This document shows positions 9,726 to 21,525 of a stretch of 64,000 bases of DNA, in pieces. The first letter of the stretch is position 1, and each line of letters begins with the position of its first letter. A model generated the notes under the pieces. It had not been told where the DNA came from. It made no database searches and saw only the letters and a program-made list of their open reading frames with translations. Both the position numbers and the translations under genes were made by a program. The stretch covers positions 276,234 to 340,233 of the forward strand of contig NZ_JAKOIW010000003.1 in NCBI RefSeq assembly GCF_022206305.1, given 5' to 3'. The DNA comes from Gordonia sp. 'Campus' (GTDB lineage Bacteria; Actinomycetota; Actinomycetes; Mycobacteriales; Mycobacteriaceae).

Positions 9726-9815
9726 GCCGTCCACAGTGGCATGCGCCCCCGTCGGTCGCGACGGCGGTCCGGGGAACACCGATGACGCGGCGCGCGTTGT
9801 CTGTCCGTACATACC

Positions 9816-9852
9816 GGAAGGCCCCGCACCTCTGGGAGATGCGGGGCCTTCC
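9816..9852. other. Perfect 13-bp hairpin in the thioesterase/blaI intergenic region
   Basis: GGAAGGCCCCGCA (9816-9828) pairs exactly with TGCGGGGCCTTCC (9840-9852) around an 11-nt loop. No U-tract follows on either strand. It lies between two divergent genes, so a simple end-of-gene terminator does not explain it. It would sit in the 5' leader of the thioesterase transcript if that starts near the iron box. Confidence 0.7.
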
Positions 9853-9911
9853 GTGCCGTGGACCGGGGGTCTCTGCAGCCCTCAGGACTCTCACGCGGTC
9901 CGACGTGACAC

Positions 9912-9930
9912 TTAATGTAGGCTAGCCTTA
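9912..9930. promoter_or_regulatory. IdeR/DtxR iron-box-like operator
   Basis: TTAATGTAGGCTAGCCTTA matches the 19-bp IdeR consensus TTAGGTTAGGCTAACCTAA at 14 positions, including the central TAGGCTA core. It lies in the divergent promoter of the thioesterase and blaI. From memory, the orthologous pair Rv1847/Rv1846c appears in IdeR-regulated gene lists of M. tuberculosis, which would fit; this should be verified. Confidence 0.7.
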
Positions 9931-10057
9931 CCAACGTGTCAAGCGGCGCGGGAATGTCCACGTCAGAGGCGTGTTCCCCCTCGGACGCGGTGTACGGCAC
10001 GCATGTGAGCAACAACTGGGTATCCAGCGGACCCACTATCGGAGGCAGAGCAGTAAA

Positions 10058-10456
10058 ATGCGAAAGATGAATGGCCTGGGCGACCTCGAACGCGCTGTGA
10101 TGGACTCGTTGTGGGAGAGCTCTGCCCCCCAGACGGTGCGGCAGGTACATGCCGACCTGTCGCGTGACCGTTCCCTCGCCTACACCACCGTCATGACCGT
10201 GTTGCAGCGGCTGGCGAAGAAGAATCTCGTGACGCAGATCCGCGACGACCGAGCGCACAAGTACGTCCCGACCCACCCCCGCGAAGACCTCGTGGCGAGC
10301 CTGATGGTGGACGCACTGAGCGAGGCCGATGCACCGGGTTCACGTCACGCGGCGCTCGTGTCGTTCGTCGGTCGAGTCGGCGCCGACGAAGCAGCGGCAC
10401 TGCGCCACGCCCTCGATGAGCTCGAAGCCGCCCGCGGAACGGGCGACACCAGCTAG
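10058..10456 (+). CDS. blaI: BlaI/MecI-family transcriptional repressor
   Basis: 132-aa winged-helix repressor. The segment GLGDLERAVMDSLW, then PQTVRQVHADLSRDRSLAYT and TVMTVLQRLAKKNLVTQIRD, is the BlaI/MecI DNA-binding domain; a C-terminal helical dimerisation part follows. Equivalent to Rv1846c. In this family the repressor is inactivated by cleavage triggered by the membrane M56 sensor, whose gene starts 42 bp downstream. ATG 10058 follows GGAGG (spacing about 12) and matches the mycobacterial start; the frame upstream of it has no family similarity. Confidence 0.92.
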   Translation: MRKMNGLGDLERAVMDSLWESSAPQTVRQVHADLSRDRSLAYTTVMTVLQRLAKKNLVTQIRDDRAHKYVPTHPREDLVASLMVDALSEADAPGSRHAALVSFVGRVGADEAAALRHALDELEAARGTGDTS

Positions 10457-10498
10457 ATTCGCGGAACCCCCAGCAGCCCACTTTTAGGAAATCACCAG

Positions 10499-11452
10499 AT
10501 GACCGCCTTGCTCTTCGGCATCGTCAGCCTGGTGCTCGCCGGCCCAGTACCCGAGGCATTGTCCCGGGCACGGTGGCCGATCCGGGCACCACGTGCGGCG
10601 ATGACGCTGTGGCAGGCCATCGCGCTGGCCGCCGTCCTCTCGGCGTTCAGCTGTGGCCTGGCGATCGCGGCCAATCTTCTCGTGATCGGCCCTGATGGCA
10701 CGCCGATGACGCACCCGCTGCGTGAGATCGAGCGCCTCGGGCTTCCGCTCTGGCTGCTGTGTGTCGGCGTCTTCGTCCTCACGTTGCTCGTCGGCGCGCG
10801 GCTGTTCTTCACCGTGATCCGCGTCGGACTCCGTACCCGCGCCCGCCGCAAGGCCCACCGCCAGCTCATCGACATCCTCGACCGCTGCGACCGAACCGAC
10901 GACGTGAGCGATCCGCTCTACGCCCGCGACGTCCGCATGATCGACGTCGAGCAACCCCTCGCCTACTGCCTGCCGGGTCTTCGTCAGCGCGTCGTGGTCA
11001 GCGAAGGCGTGGTCCACCGCCTGACCCGTGACGAGCTCGTCGCGGTGATCGCACACGAACGCGCCCACCTGCGCGCCCGGCACGACCTCGTCCTCGAGGC
11101 GTTCATCGCGCTGCACGAGGCCTTCCCGCGATTCGTGCGCAGCAGTTCGGCGCTCGGGGCTGCCGAACTCCTCGTCGAGGCACTCGCCGACGACCAGGCG
11201 GTGCGCGCCACCACTCCGACCACGCTCGGCCGCGCTCTCGTGGCCTGTGCCGACGCCGTCGCGCCGCGTGGCGCCATGGCTGTCGGTGGTCCCACCACCC
11301 TCACCCGGGTCCACCGGCTGCGTGATGACCGTCCCTCCCGGTTGCTCGCGGCAGGCGCCTACATCGCGGCCGCGGCGATCCTCGTGCTCCCGACGCTCGC
11401 GGTGGCCATTCCGTGGCTCACCGAGCTCAACCGCCTCATGACGGCATTCTGA
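10499..11452 (+). CDS. M56-family membrane metallopeptidase (BlaR-like)
   Basis: 317-aa integral membrane zinc peptidase. Hydrophobic segments occur near residues 1-20, 38-65 and 80-105, then a cytosolic domain with zinc motif HERAH in VAVIAHERAHLRARHDLVLE (about residues 180-199), and a last membrane span near 285-310. It lacks the C-terminal penicillin-binding sensor domain of staphylococcal BlaR1, as does Rv1845c. Probable partner of BlaI: it senses an envelope signal and leads to repressor loss. Forms a two-gene unit with blaI. Confidence 0.88.
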   Translation: MTALLFGIVSLVLAGPVPEALSRARWPIRAPRAAMTLWQAIALAAVLSAFSCGLAIAANLLVIGPDGTPMTHPLREIERLGLPLWLLCVGVFVLTLLVGARLFFTVIRVGLRTRARRKAHRQLIDILDRCDRTDDVSDPLYARDVRMIDVEQPLAYCLPGLRQRVVVSEGVVHRLTRDELVAVIAHERAHLRARHDLVLEAFIALHEAFPRFVRSSSALGAAELLVEALADDQAVRATTPTTLGRALVACADAVAPRGAMAVGGPTTLTRVHRLRDDRPSRLLAAGAYIAAAAILVLPTLAVAIPWLTELNRLMTAF

Positions 11453-11576
11453 CGCGGGCCGGTATCCCCGTTACGTCGCCCGGGATCGCAGCCACCCCGG
11501 TCCTGCTCCCCTGACCCGACTGGGTCACACCGGAGGCAGCTCACCGGACTGGGCACAGAGGCAATAGGCTGTCGGC

Positions 11577-14484
<2,908 letters not shown>

Positions 14485-14485
14485 C

Positions 14486-15907
14486 GTGGAGATCCTGCTC
14501 CTGGTCGCGAGTCTCGTCGGTTTCATCGCGCTGACCCTGGGAACCGCGCTGTTCGTCGCGGCCGAGTTCTCGCTGACGGCGTTGGAACGTTCGACGATCA
14601 CCGCCGACGTCGCCGATCGCGGTGATCGGCGTGCGCGGATGGTCCAGCGCGCGCACTCCACCCTGTCGTTCCAGCTCTCCGGTGCCCAGCTCGGCATCAC
14701 CATCACAACGCTCATCACCGGCTACATCGCCGAGCCGGTCCTCGCCCGCATTCTCCGGCCGCCGCTGGACGCGCTGGGGGTCGCCGACTCGGTTGCCTCG
14801 GCGACGTCGCTGATCCTGGCCCTGATCATCGCGACGTCACTGTCGATGGTGCTCGGCGAACTGATCCCCAAGAACCTGGCCATCTCCAAGCCGCTGGCGG
14901 TGGCCCGCGCCACCGCGGGTCCGATGACTGTGTTCTCCGCGGTGTTCCGCTGGGCGATCAACGGCCTCAACGGCACCGCGAACTGGATCGTGCGCCGCCT
15001 CGGCATCGAACCCACCGACGAGCTCGCTTCGGCACGGTCACCTCAGGAACTGGTGTCGCTCGTCCGCAATTCGGCTCGCCGCGGCGCGCTCGATCAGCAG
15101 ACGGCCACCCTCGTCGACCGGTCGCTGCGCTTCGGCGAGCTCACCGCCGAGGATCTGATGACCCCCCGCGTCACGATCGACTGCCTCGACCGCGGCGACA
15201 CCGTCCGCGATCTCGTCATGGCCTCCTCTCGCACCGGTCACTCCCGGTTCCCGGTCGTGATCGACGGCGACCTGGACGATCTCGTCGGCGTCGTCCACAT
15301 CAAGCAGGCGTTCACCGTCGCGCCGGAGCGGCAGGCGACGACGTCGGTCACCTCGATCGCGCGGCCGGTGCCGCGAGTGCCCGCCAGCCTCGACGGTGAT
15401 GCGCTCATGGAACGGATCCGAGCCGACGGCATGGAACTGTGCGTGGTGATCGACGAGTACGGAGGAACCGCGGGCATCGTCACCACCGAGGACCTCATCG
15501 AGGAGATCCTCGGCGACGTCACCGATGAGCACGACGACGAACGCGCCGACGTCGCCGTGGACGGCAACGGTTACCTGTGCGCGGGCCTGCTCCGGATCGA
15601 CGAGCTGTACGACGCGACCGGATACCACGCTCCCGACGGCCCCTACGACACCCTGGGCGGCCTCGTGATGTATTGCCTGGGCCGTATTCCCGAGGTCGAC
15701 GACACCGTCGACCTCCCGCGCCGCTCCCCCGTCGGCGACTCCGACGAGGACGACCAGCAATCCCCGGAGCGTGGCCCCGACGTGACGTGGCGGGCCACCG
15801 TCGCGCAGATGGATGGTCGTCGGGTCGACGCGGTCGCGATCCGTCCGGCCCCCGAGGGAGCGGCTCCACAGGCAGGCCAGGCGGAAGTCGAGACACGACA
15901 TGGGTGA
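14486..15907 (+). CDS. CNNM-domain membrane protein with CBS pair and CorC_HlyC domain
   Basis: 473-aa hemolysin/CorC family protein. The CNNM transmembrane domain covers roughly residues 1-190 (LLVASLVGFIALTLGTALFV; FQLSGAQLGITITTLITGYI; LSMVLGELIPKNLAIS). A CBS pair follows (MTPRVTIDCLDRGDTVRDLV; ELCVVIDEYGGTAGIVTTED), then a CorC_HlyC transporter-associated domain. The family is linked to divalent cation (Mg/Co) efflux or tolerance. GTG start one base after guaB1; overlaps the next gene by 8 bp. Equivalent of Rv1842c. Confidence 0.9.
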   Translation: MEILLLVASLVGFIALTLGTALFVAAEFSLTALERSTITADVADRGDRRARMVQRAHSTLSFQLSGAQLGITITTLITGYIAEPVLARILRPPLDALGVADSVASATSLILALIIATSLSMVLGELIPKNLAISKPLAVARATAGPMTVFSAVFRWAINGLNGTANWIVRRLGIEPTDELASARSPQELVSLVRNSARRGALDQQTATLVDRSLRFGELTAEDLMTPRVTIDCLDRGDTVRDLVMASSRTGHSRFPVVIDGDLDDLVGVVHIKQAFTVAPERQATTSVTSIARPVPRVPASLDGDALMERIRADGMELCVVIDEYGGTAGIVTTEDLIEEILGDVTDEHDDERADVAVDGNGYLCAGLLRIDELYDATGYHAPDGPYDTLGGLVMYCLGRIPEVDDTVDLPRRSPVGDSDEDDQQSPERGPDVTWRATVAQMDGRRVDAVAIRPAPEGAAPQAGQAEVETRHG

Positions 15908-16973
15908 CCTCTGGGCGGTCGGACTGACCTTCGTGCTACTCGCGGGCAACGCGTTCTTCGTCGGTGCCGAGTTCTCCCTGATCTCGGCCCGGCGTGATCG
16001 ACTCGAGGCGCTGGCCCAGGGCGGAAAAAACCGCGCGCGCACGGTCATCCATGCCGGTGAGCGACTGTCGCTGATGCTCGCCGGAGCCCAGCTCGGCATC
16101 ACGATCTGTTCGATCCTGCTGGGCCGCGTCGGTGAACCCGCCGTCGCCCACCTCATCGAGCATCCGCTTCACCTCGCCCACGTGCCCGATGCCCTGCTGC
16201 ATCCGATCTCGTTCGCCATCGCACTGTCCCTGGTGGTGGTGCTGCACATTCTCCTGGGTGAGATGGTGCCCAAGAACATCGCGCTGGCCGGGCCGGAGTC
16301 CGCGGCCATGCTGCTCGTTCCGGTGCATCTGATGTTCATCCGCCTCGTCCGCCCGCTCATCGCGTTCTACAACTGGCTCGCCAACATCTCGCTGCGGTTG
16401 CTCCGCGTCGAACCGAAAGACGAGCTGGAGTCGACGGTGTCGTTGGGCGAGCTGGCGGAGATGGTCGGCGAATCCAAGCAGGAGGGTCTCATCGATGCCG
16501 AGGAACACGAGCGCCTGACCCGAGCGCTGCAATCGATCGGTCGTACGGTCACCGAGGTGATGATCTCGTTGGACCGGATGCGCAGTGTCGGGGTGCAGGT
16601 CTCGGGTTCGGGCGGTATCGGGCCGACGCTGGGTGCCGTGGAGAAGGCGGTCTCCGAGACCGGGTTCTCGCGCTTCCCGGTGCGCGGGCCGGACGGCACG
16701 TTCACCGGTTACCTCCACCTCAAGGACGTGCTCGACGAGATCCTCGACGAGCACGTGGGCCCGGACACGATCATCGGCGTCGACAAGATCCGCCCGCTCC
16801 CCGTCCTCGCCTCGACCACGCCGCTCGACGAGGCCACCGCCGTGCTGCGTCGCACCAGTTCGCATCTGGGAGCCGTCGTCGACGACAGCGGCCGCACGAT
16901 CGGCATCGTTCCGCTCGCCGACCTGGTGGAGGAGTTCGTCGGCAACGTTCGCGACGAGACCCACCGGGTGTGA
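15900..16973 (+). CDS. CNNM-domain membrane protein with CBS pair (shorter paralogue)
   Basis: 357-aa paralogue of the preceding gene. CNNM membrane domain at residues 1-190 (LTFVLLAGNAFFVGAEFSLI; LMLAGAQLGITICSILLGRV; HILLGEMVPKNIALAGPESA), then a CBS pair; it ends directly after the second CBS motif and lacks the CorC_HlyC domain, as does Rv1841c. ATG 15900 overlaps the upstream stop by 8 bp, and the GTG of the next gene overlaps this stop. The two proteins probably work as a hetero-oligomeric ion transporter or sensor. Confidence 0.9.
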   Translation: MGDLWAVGLTFVLLAGNAFFVGAEFSLISARRDRLEALAQGGKNRARTVIHAGERLSLMLAGAQLGITICSILLGRVGEPAVAHLIEHPLHLAHVPDALLHPISFAIALSLVVVLHILLGEMVPKNIALAGPESAAMLLVPVHLMFIRLVRPLIAFYNWLANISLRLLRVEPKDELESTVSLGELAEMVGESKQEGLIDAEEHERLTRALQSIGRTVTEVMISLDRMRSVGVQVSGSGGIGPTLGAVEKAVSETGFSRFPVRGPDGTFTGYLHLKDVLDEILDEHVGPDTIIGVDKIRPLPVLASTTPLDEATAVLRRTSSHLGAVVDDSGRTIGIVPLADLVEEFVGNVRDETHRV

Positions 16974-17899
16974 CCGTGGTGACCTCACGAACGGCCATCC
17001 CGACCACGCTGCTCGGCGCCGAGGAATGGCGGGCCCGTAGGGACGCCCACCGCGGCGCGGTCGACGACCTCATCGGCCCGTACCTCGCCGCACGACGACG
17101 CGGTGCTCGTCACCCGGTGATCGACTTCCTGTTCACCTATTACTCGTCACGACCCGCCCATGTGCTGCGATGGCACCCCGGATACGGCGTGGTCCTGGCC
17201 GACGGCGAGGAGTTCCTGTCGCTGCGCGGGTACGAGCGGGTCGACGCGGGTGTCGCGGTCGGTGAGTCGTGGCGCCGCAGTCGCGTGGGCGCGCTCACCG
17301 CGGCGGCCGACCTGCTCCGCGCCACCGCGGCGCGTCCCTCCCGTCTGGGGTGCTTCGGCCTCCACGAGTGGGCGATGGTCTATCGCAGCGACGACACCCG
17401 GCACGACGTGCCCCTCCGACTGGGCCGAGCGGGCACCGACGCGGTCGTCGAGAGCATGCCGTTGCGGTGCACCCATTTCGACGCCTTCCGCTTCTTCACC
17501 GACCCGGCCCGGCCCCGCAACGAGACGGAGCTCAGCAGGATCACCCAGATCGACCACGAGCAGCCCGGTTGTCTCCACGCGACCATGGACCTCTACCGGT
17601 TCTGTTTCACACTCGCACCGTTGATCCCGTCCGAGCTGACCCTGGAGTGTTTCGCCCTCGCCCTGCGCGCTCGCGACCTGGACATGCGCGCCAGCCCCTA
17701 CGACCTGACCGACCTGGGCTACGCGCCGGTGCCCGTCGAGACGCCGGCCGGGCGAGCGGAGTACGTGCGCGAACAGTCGACGATCTCCGAGCACGGCACG
17801 CGCTTGCGATCGAGGCTGCTCGATCTGTGCACGGAGCTCGTGGACCGTACGCACACCCGCGACGGGAGGCGCCTGCCGCGCGCCGTTACCGACGAGTAG
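16970..17899 (+). CDS. Conserved actinobacterial protein of unknown function
   Basis: 309-aa soluble protein. Visible features: EEWRARRDAHRGAVDDLIGP near the N-terminus, HPVIDFLFTYYSSRPAHVLR near 44-63, LHEWAMVY near 130, PLRCTHFDAFRFFTDPARP near 163-181, and several well-spaced His/Asp/Cys residues. Similar proteins are commonly labelled 3-methyladenine DNA glycosylase, but I see no glycosylase motif and do not endorse that name. The GTGA overlap with the CNNM gene indicates co-translation with the guaB1-CNNM run. Confidence 0.8.
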   Translation: MTVVTSRTAIPTTLLGAEEWRARRDAHRGAVDDLIGPYLAARRRGARHPVIDFLFTYYSSRPAHVLRWHPGYGVVLADGEEFLSLRGYERVDAGVAVGESWRRSRVGALTAAADLLRATAARPSRLGCFGLHEWAMVYRSDDTRHDVPLRLGRAGTDAVVESMPLRCTHFDAFRFFTDPARPRNETELSRITQIDHEQPGCLHATMDLYRFCFTLAPLIPSELTLECFALALRARDLDMRASPYDLTDLGYAPVPVETPAGRAEYVREQSTISEHGTRLRSRLLDLCTELVDRTHTRDGRRLPRAVTDE

Positions 17900-17935
17900 C
17901 ATGTATGCGTTGTCATTCGCTCGAGAAAGGCTGCC

Positions 17936-20128
17936 ATGTCTGACCGGATCACCGTCAACGGGTTGCAGGTCGCTACGGTCCTGCACGACTTCATCAACCA
18001 CGAGGCGTTGCCCGGTACCGGTGTAGATGCGGACGCCTTCTGGGCCGGCGCAGCATCGGTGATCGCCGATCTCGCCCCGCGCAACCGCGATCTCCTCGCC
18101 GTTCGTGACGACTTGCAGGCCAAGCTCGACGCCTGGCACCGCGATCACAAGCGCGCCGACCTGACCCCCGGGACCGCCGACTTCGACGCGTACAAGTCGT
18201 ACCTGACCGAGATCGGTTACCTCGTCGAGGTGCCCGCGGACTTCCAGATCACCACCTCCGGCGTCGACCGCGAGATCGCCGACACCGCCGGTCCGCAGCT
18301 CGTGGTCCCGGTCCTGAACGCGCGATTCGCCCTCAACGCCTCCAACGCACGCTGGGGTTCGCTCTACGACGCGCTCTACGGCACCGACGCGATCCCGGAG
18401 ACCGACGGAGCCGAGAAGGGCAAGTCGTACAACAAGGTCCGCGGCGACAAGGTCATCGCCTACGCCAAGGACTTCCTCGACAAGGCCGTGCCGCTCGAAC
18501 AGTGCAGCTACACCGATGTACGGTCCTTCGCCGTCGTCGACAACGCGCTCCAGGTGACGCTCGACGGCGACAAGACCTCGACTCTCGCCGATCCGACCGC
18601 CTTCGTCGGGTACCGGGGCGACGCCGCCTCACCGACGTCGATCCTGTTGCGCAACAACGGGCTCCACCTCGACATCGAGATCGACCCGTCGTCGCCGATC
18701 GGTTCGACCGATCCGGCAGGCATCAAGGACGTCGTCGTCGAGTCCGCGATCACCACGATCATGGACTTCGAGGACTCGGTCGCCGCGGTCGACGCCGAGG
18801 ACAAGGTCATCGGTTACCGCAACTGGCTGGGCCTCAACAAGGGCGATCTCGCCGAAGAGGTCAGCAAGGGCGGCAAGACCTTCACCCGTGTGCTCAACGG
18901 CAACCGCGAGTACACCGCGCCCGACGGCGCCACGTTCGACCTGCACGGGCGTTCGCTGCTGTTCGTCCGCAACGTCGGACACCTGATGACCAACGACGCC
19001 ATCCTCGACGCCGACGGCAACGAGGTCCCCGAAGGAATCCTCGACGGCCTGATCACGTCGCTGATCGGCATCCACGGTATGTCCGATGACGGACTGCAGA
19101 ACTCGCGGACGGGTTCGGTCTACATCGTGAAGCCGAAGATGCACGGCCCCGACGAGGTCGCCTTCACCGTCGAGTTGTTCGGCCGCGTCGAGAAGGTCCT
19201 CGGCCTGCCGGAGAACACCCTCAAGGTCGGGATCATGGACGAGGAGCGCCGCACGACGGTGAACCTCAAGGCCTGCATCAAGGCAGCATCCGAGCGCGTC
19301 GTCTTCATCAACACCGGCTTCCTCGATCGCACCGGCGACGAGATCCACACGTCGATGGAAGCCGGCGCGATGGTGCGCAAGGGCGAGATGAAGCAGCAGA
19401 CCTGGATCGGCGCCTACGAGAACTTCAACGTCGACACCGGCCTGCACGCGGGTCTCCAGCACAAGGCGCAAATCGGCAAGGGCATGTGGGCCATGCCCGA
19501 CCTGATGGCCGACATGCTCGAGCAGAAGATCGGGCATCCCAGGTCCGGCGCCACCACCGCGTGGGTTCCGTCGCCGACGGCCGCCACCCTGCACGCACTC
19601 CACTACCACCAGGTGGATGTGTTCGAGCGCCAGGACGAGATCGCCAAGCGCGATCCCGCCTCCGTCGACGACGTCCTGACCATTCCCCTCGCACCCAAGA
19701 CCGATTGGTCCGATGAGGAGAAGCAACAGGAACTCGACAACAACTGCCAGTCGATCCTGGGCTACGTCGTCCGCTGGATCGATCAGGGCGTCGGCTGCTC
19801 GAAGGTGCCCGACATCCATGACGTCGCACTGATGGAAGACCGTGCCACACTGCGTATCTCGAGCCAGTTGCTGTCCAACTGGCTGCGGCACGGCATCGTG
19901 AGCGAAGCCGACGTCGTCGCGTCGCTGGAGCGCATGGCACCGGTTGTCGACCGTCAGAACGCCGGTGACGCCACCTACCGTCCGATGGCGCCCGACTTCG
20001 CCTCGAACATCGCGTTCCAGGCGGCCAAGGAGCTGATCCTCGAGGGGACGACCCAGCCCAGCGGTTACACCGAGCCGATCCTGCACCGGCGCCGCCGGGA
20101 GTACAAGGCCGCAAACCCGGCGGGCTGA
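17936..20128 (+). CDS. glcB: Malate synthase G
   Basis: 730-aa monomeric malate synthase that condenses glyoxylate and acetyl-CoA to malate. N-terminal [20 protein letters not shown], the magnesium/glyoxylate region [20 protein letters not shown] near residues 276-295, and [20 protein letters not shown] just after. Full length for the G isoform (about 720-740 aa). With the glycine cleavage genes nearby it fits glyoxylate and C2 metabolism. A strong hairpin follows at 20150-20193. Position matches Rv1837c. Confidence 0.96.
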   Translation: MSDRITVNGLQVATVLHDFINHEALPGTGVDADAFWAGAASVIADLAPRNRDLLAVRDDLQAKLDAWHRDHKRADLTPGTADFDAYKSYLTEIGYLVEVPADFQITTSGVDREIADTAGPQLVVPVLNARFALNASNARWGSLYDALYGTDAIPETDGAEKGKSYNKVRGDKVIAYAKDFLDKAVPLEQCSYTDVRSFAVVDNALQVTLDGDKTSTLADPTAFVGYRGDAASPTSILLRNNGLHLDIEIDPSSPIGSTDPAGIKDVVVESAITTIMDFEDSVAAVDAEDKVIGYRNWLGLNKGDLAEEVSKGGKTFTRVLNGNREYTAPDGATFDLHGRSLLFVRNVGHLMTNDAILDADGNEVPEGILDGLITSLIGIHGMSDDGLQNSRTGSVYIVKPKMHGPDEVAFTVELFGRVEKVLGLPENTLKVGIMDEERRTTVNLKACIKAASERVVFINTGFLDRTGDEIHTSMEAGAMVRKGEMKQQTWIGAYENFNVDTGLHAGLQHKAQIGKGMWAMPDLMADMLEQKIGHPRSGATTAWVPSPTAATLHALHYHQVDVFERQDEIAKRDPASVDDVLTIPLAPKTDWSDEEKQQELDNNCQSILGYVVRWIDQGVGCSKVPDIHDVALMEDRATLRISSQLLSNWLRHGIVSEADVVASLERMAPVVDRQNAGDATYRPMAPDFASNIAFQAAKELILEGTTQPSGYTEPILHRRRREYKAANPAG

Positions 20129-20149
20129 GCGCGCGGGTTCCGACGTAGG

Positions 20150-20193
20150 CGATACGACCGTGCCGAACCGCCCAGGATCGGCACGGCGTATCG
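20150..20193 (+). terminator. Terminator-like stem-loop after glcB
   Basis: Nested stems: CGATACG (20150-20156) pairs with CGTATCG (20187-20193), and CGTGCCGA (20159-20166) with TCGGCACG (20178-20185). The loop is 11 nt and no U-tract follows. Position 22 bp after the glcB stop supports a terminator role. Confidence 0.6.
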
Positions 20194-20268
20194 TCGTACC
20201 CTGCACTGCGCATCGGGTCGCCACGGCCGACCGGGCGAGGGACGCACCGAGCAGGGAGGGCATCGGCG

Positions 20269-21504
20269 TTGGCACATCACCGGAGTAGCGGCGGGGAGAG
20301 CATCCGTAGCCGCGGCGTGAGCCGAGGTGTCGTCGCCGCCCTCTTGTCGATCCTGCTCATCGCCGCCGTCGTCGTCACCTGGCAGGACCTGGGCGACCAG
20401 ATCGACCGGCAGGCCGAGGAAGCTGCGGCGCAATGCGTCGAGGGACGCGCCGAGGTACCGATCGTCGCCGATCCCGACATCGCACCCGGGCTCGCGGCCA
20501 TCGCAAGCAAACTCGCCGAGAGCGCTCCGGTCGTCCGCGACCGATGCGTCACCGTGGCCGTCCGACCGGGCGACGCAAAGATCACCCTCGACGGACTCGC
20601 CGGAACCTGGGACACCGCGTCGATGGGCGCCCGTCCAGCTGCCTGGGTACCGCAGTCGTCGGTGTGGTCGGCCGACCTGGCCGCCGCGAAACCCGACGCC
20701 ATCGAGGGCGACACCAGATCCCTCGTGTCGACGCCGGTGGTTCTCGCGGTGTCACCCGCCCTGAACGACGCGGTGGGCGCCGACCTCGACTGGTCGCAGA
20801 TCCCAACTCTTCAGCGCCGGGACAACTCCCTCGCCGACGTGGGTCTGCCGGGCTGGGGCTCGTTGCGCATGGCGATGCCGATCGGCGCCCAGTCCGACGC
20901 GAGCGCGTTGGCCGCGCAAGCGGTCGCCACGCGTGTGACCCGCACATCCGGGCCCCTCACCGCCGCCGACGCGGAGTCACCTCGGGTCAGTTCGAGCGTC
21001 CGGGCGATGCTGGAGGGCGCGCCGCTGTCCCCCGACGGCACCCCCAAAGGCGCTGCGACGCTGATCGCCGACGCCCCGGACCCGGCGAAGGCCGCCATCC
21101 ACGTGGTCCCGATCACCGAACAGCAGCTGTTCCAGATGACGCGAGCCGACACCCGCCCCCGGCTGGCCGAGCTCGTCCCCGGCGGCCCCACGCCGATCGC
21201 GGACTATCCGATCGTGCGCCTCTCGGGCACCGACGTCGCCGACTTCGCGGCCGACGCCGTGGCCGAGTTCATCGAGTTCGCCTCACAACCCGAGCAGTTG
21301 CAACTGCTCACCGAACTCGGGTTCCGTGGCGCCGCCCCGATGCCGAAACCCACACCGACCGTTTCCTTCCCCCGCACACCCAACCCGATGCCCACCCCGG
21401 AGAACGGGGCGATCGTCGCGATCAACCGGCTGGTTTACGGGCCCGCCAGCGTGCCGGCGAGTTCGAGCGCGCCGGCGGTGCCGTCGGGAACCGCGGGCAG
21501 CTGA
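20269..21504 (+). CDS. Membrane-anchored extracytoplasmic binding-protein-like protein (Rv1836c-like N-terminal part)
   Basis: 411-aa protein with one N-terminal transmembrane segment (VVAALLSILLIAAVVV, about residues 22-37) and an extracytoplasmic region resembling a periplasmic binding-protein fold (RCVTVAVRPGDAKITLDGLA; VSTPVVLAVSPALNDAVG). It ends in a Pro/Ser/Ala-rich tail. M. tuberculosis Rv1836c, at the same place, is longer and carries a VWA domain; this gene stops before any VWA motif. TTG start after GGGAGGG. Ligand unknown. Possible loss of VWA or a different gene split. Confidence 0.72.
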   Translation: MAHHRSSGGESIRSRGVSRGVVAALLSILLIAAVVVTWQDLGDQIDRQAEEAAAQCVEGRAEVPIVADPDIAPGLAAIASKLAESAPVVRDRCVTVAVRPGDAKITLDGLAGTWDTASMGARPAAWVPQSSVWSADLAAAKPDAIEGDTRSLVSTPVVLAVSPALNDAVGADLDWSQIPTLQRRDNSLADVGLPGWGSLRMAMPIGAQSDASALAAQAVATRVTRTSGPLTAADAESPRVSSSVRAMLEGAPLSPDGTPKGAATLIADAPDPAKAAIHVVPITEQQLFQMTRADTRPRLAELVPGGPTPIADYPIVRLSGTDVADFAADAVAEFIEFASQPEQLQLLTELGFRGAAPMPKPTPTVSFPRTPNPMPTPENGAIVAINRLVYGPASVPASSSAPAVPSGTAGS

Positions 21505-21516
21505 CCCGCGGTTCCC
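21486..21516. terminator. 12-bp hairpin between convergent genes
   Basis: GGGAACCGCGGG (21486-21497) pairs perfectly with CCCGCGGTTCCC (21505-21516) around a 7-nt loop containing the stop codon of the preceding gene. gcvP ends ten bases further on the opposite strand, so it can serve both directions. Confidence 0.65.
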
Positions 21517-21525
21517 GCGCGCGAC

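Noticed and set aside
16970..17899. 3-methyladenine DNA glycosylase
   Set aside because: No helix-hairpin-helix or glycosylase active-site motif can be seen; kept as unknown.
18629..20275. 548-codon minus-strand frame opposite glcB
   Set aside because: Shadow of malate synthase G; composition is not protein-like.
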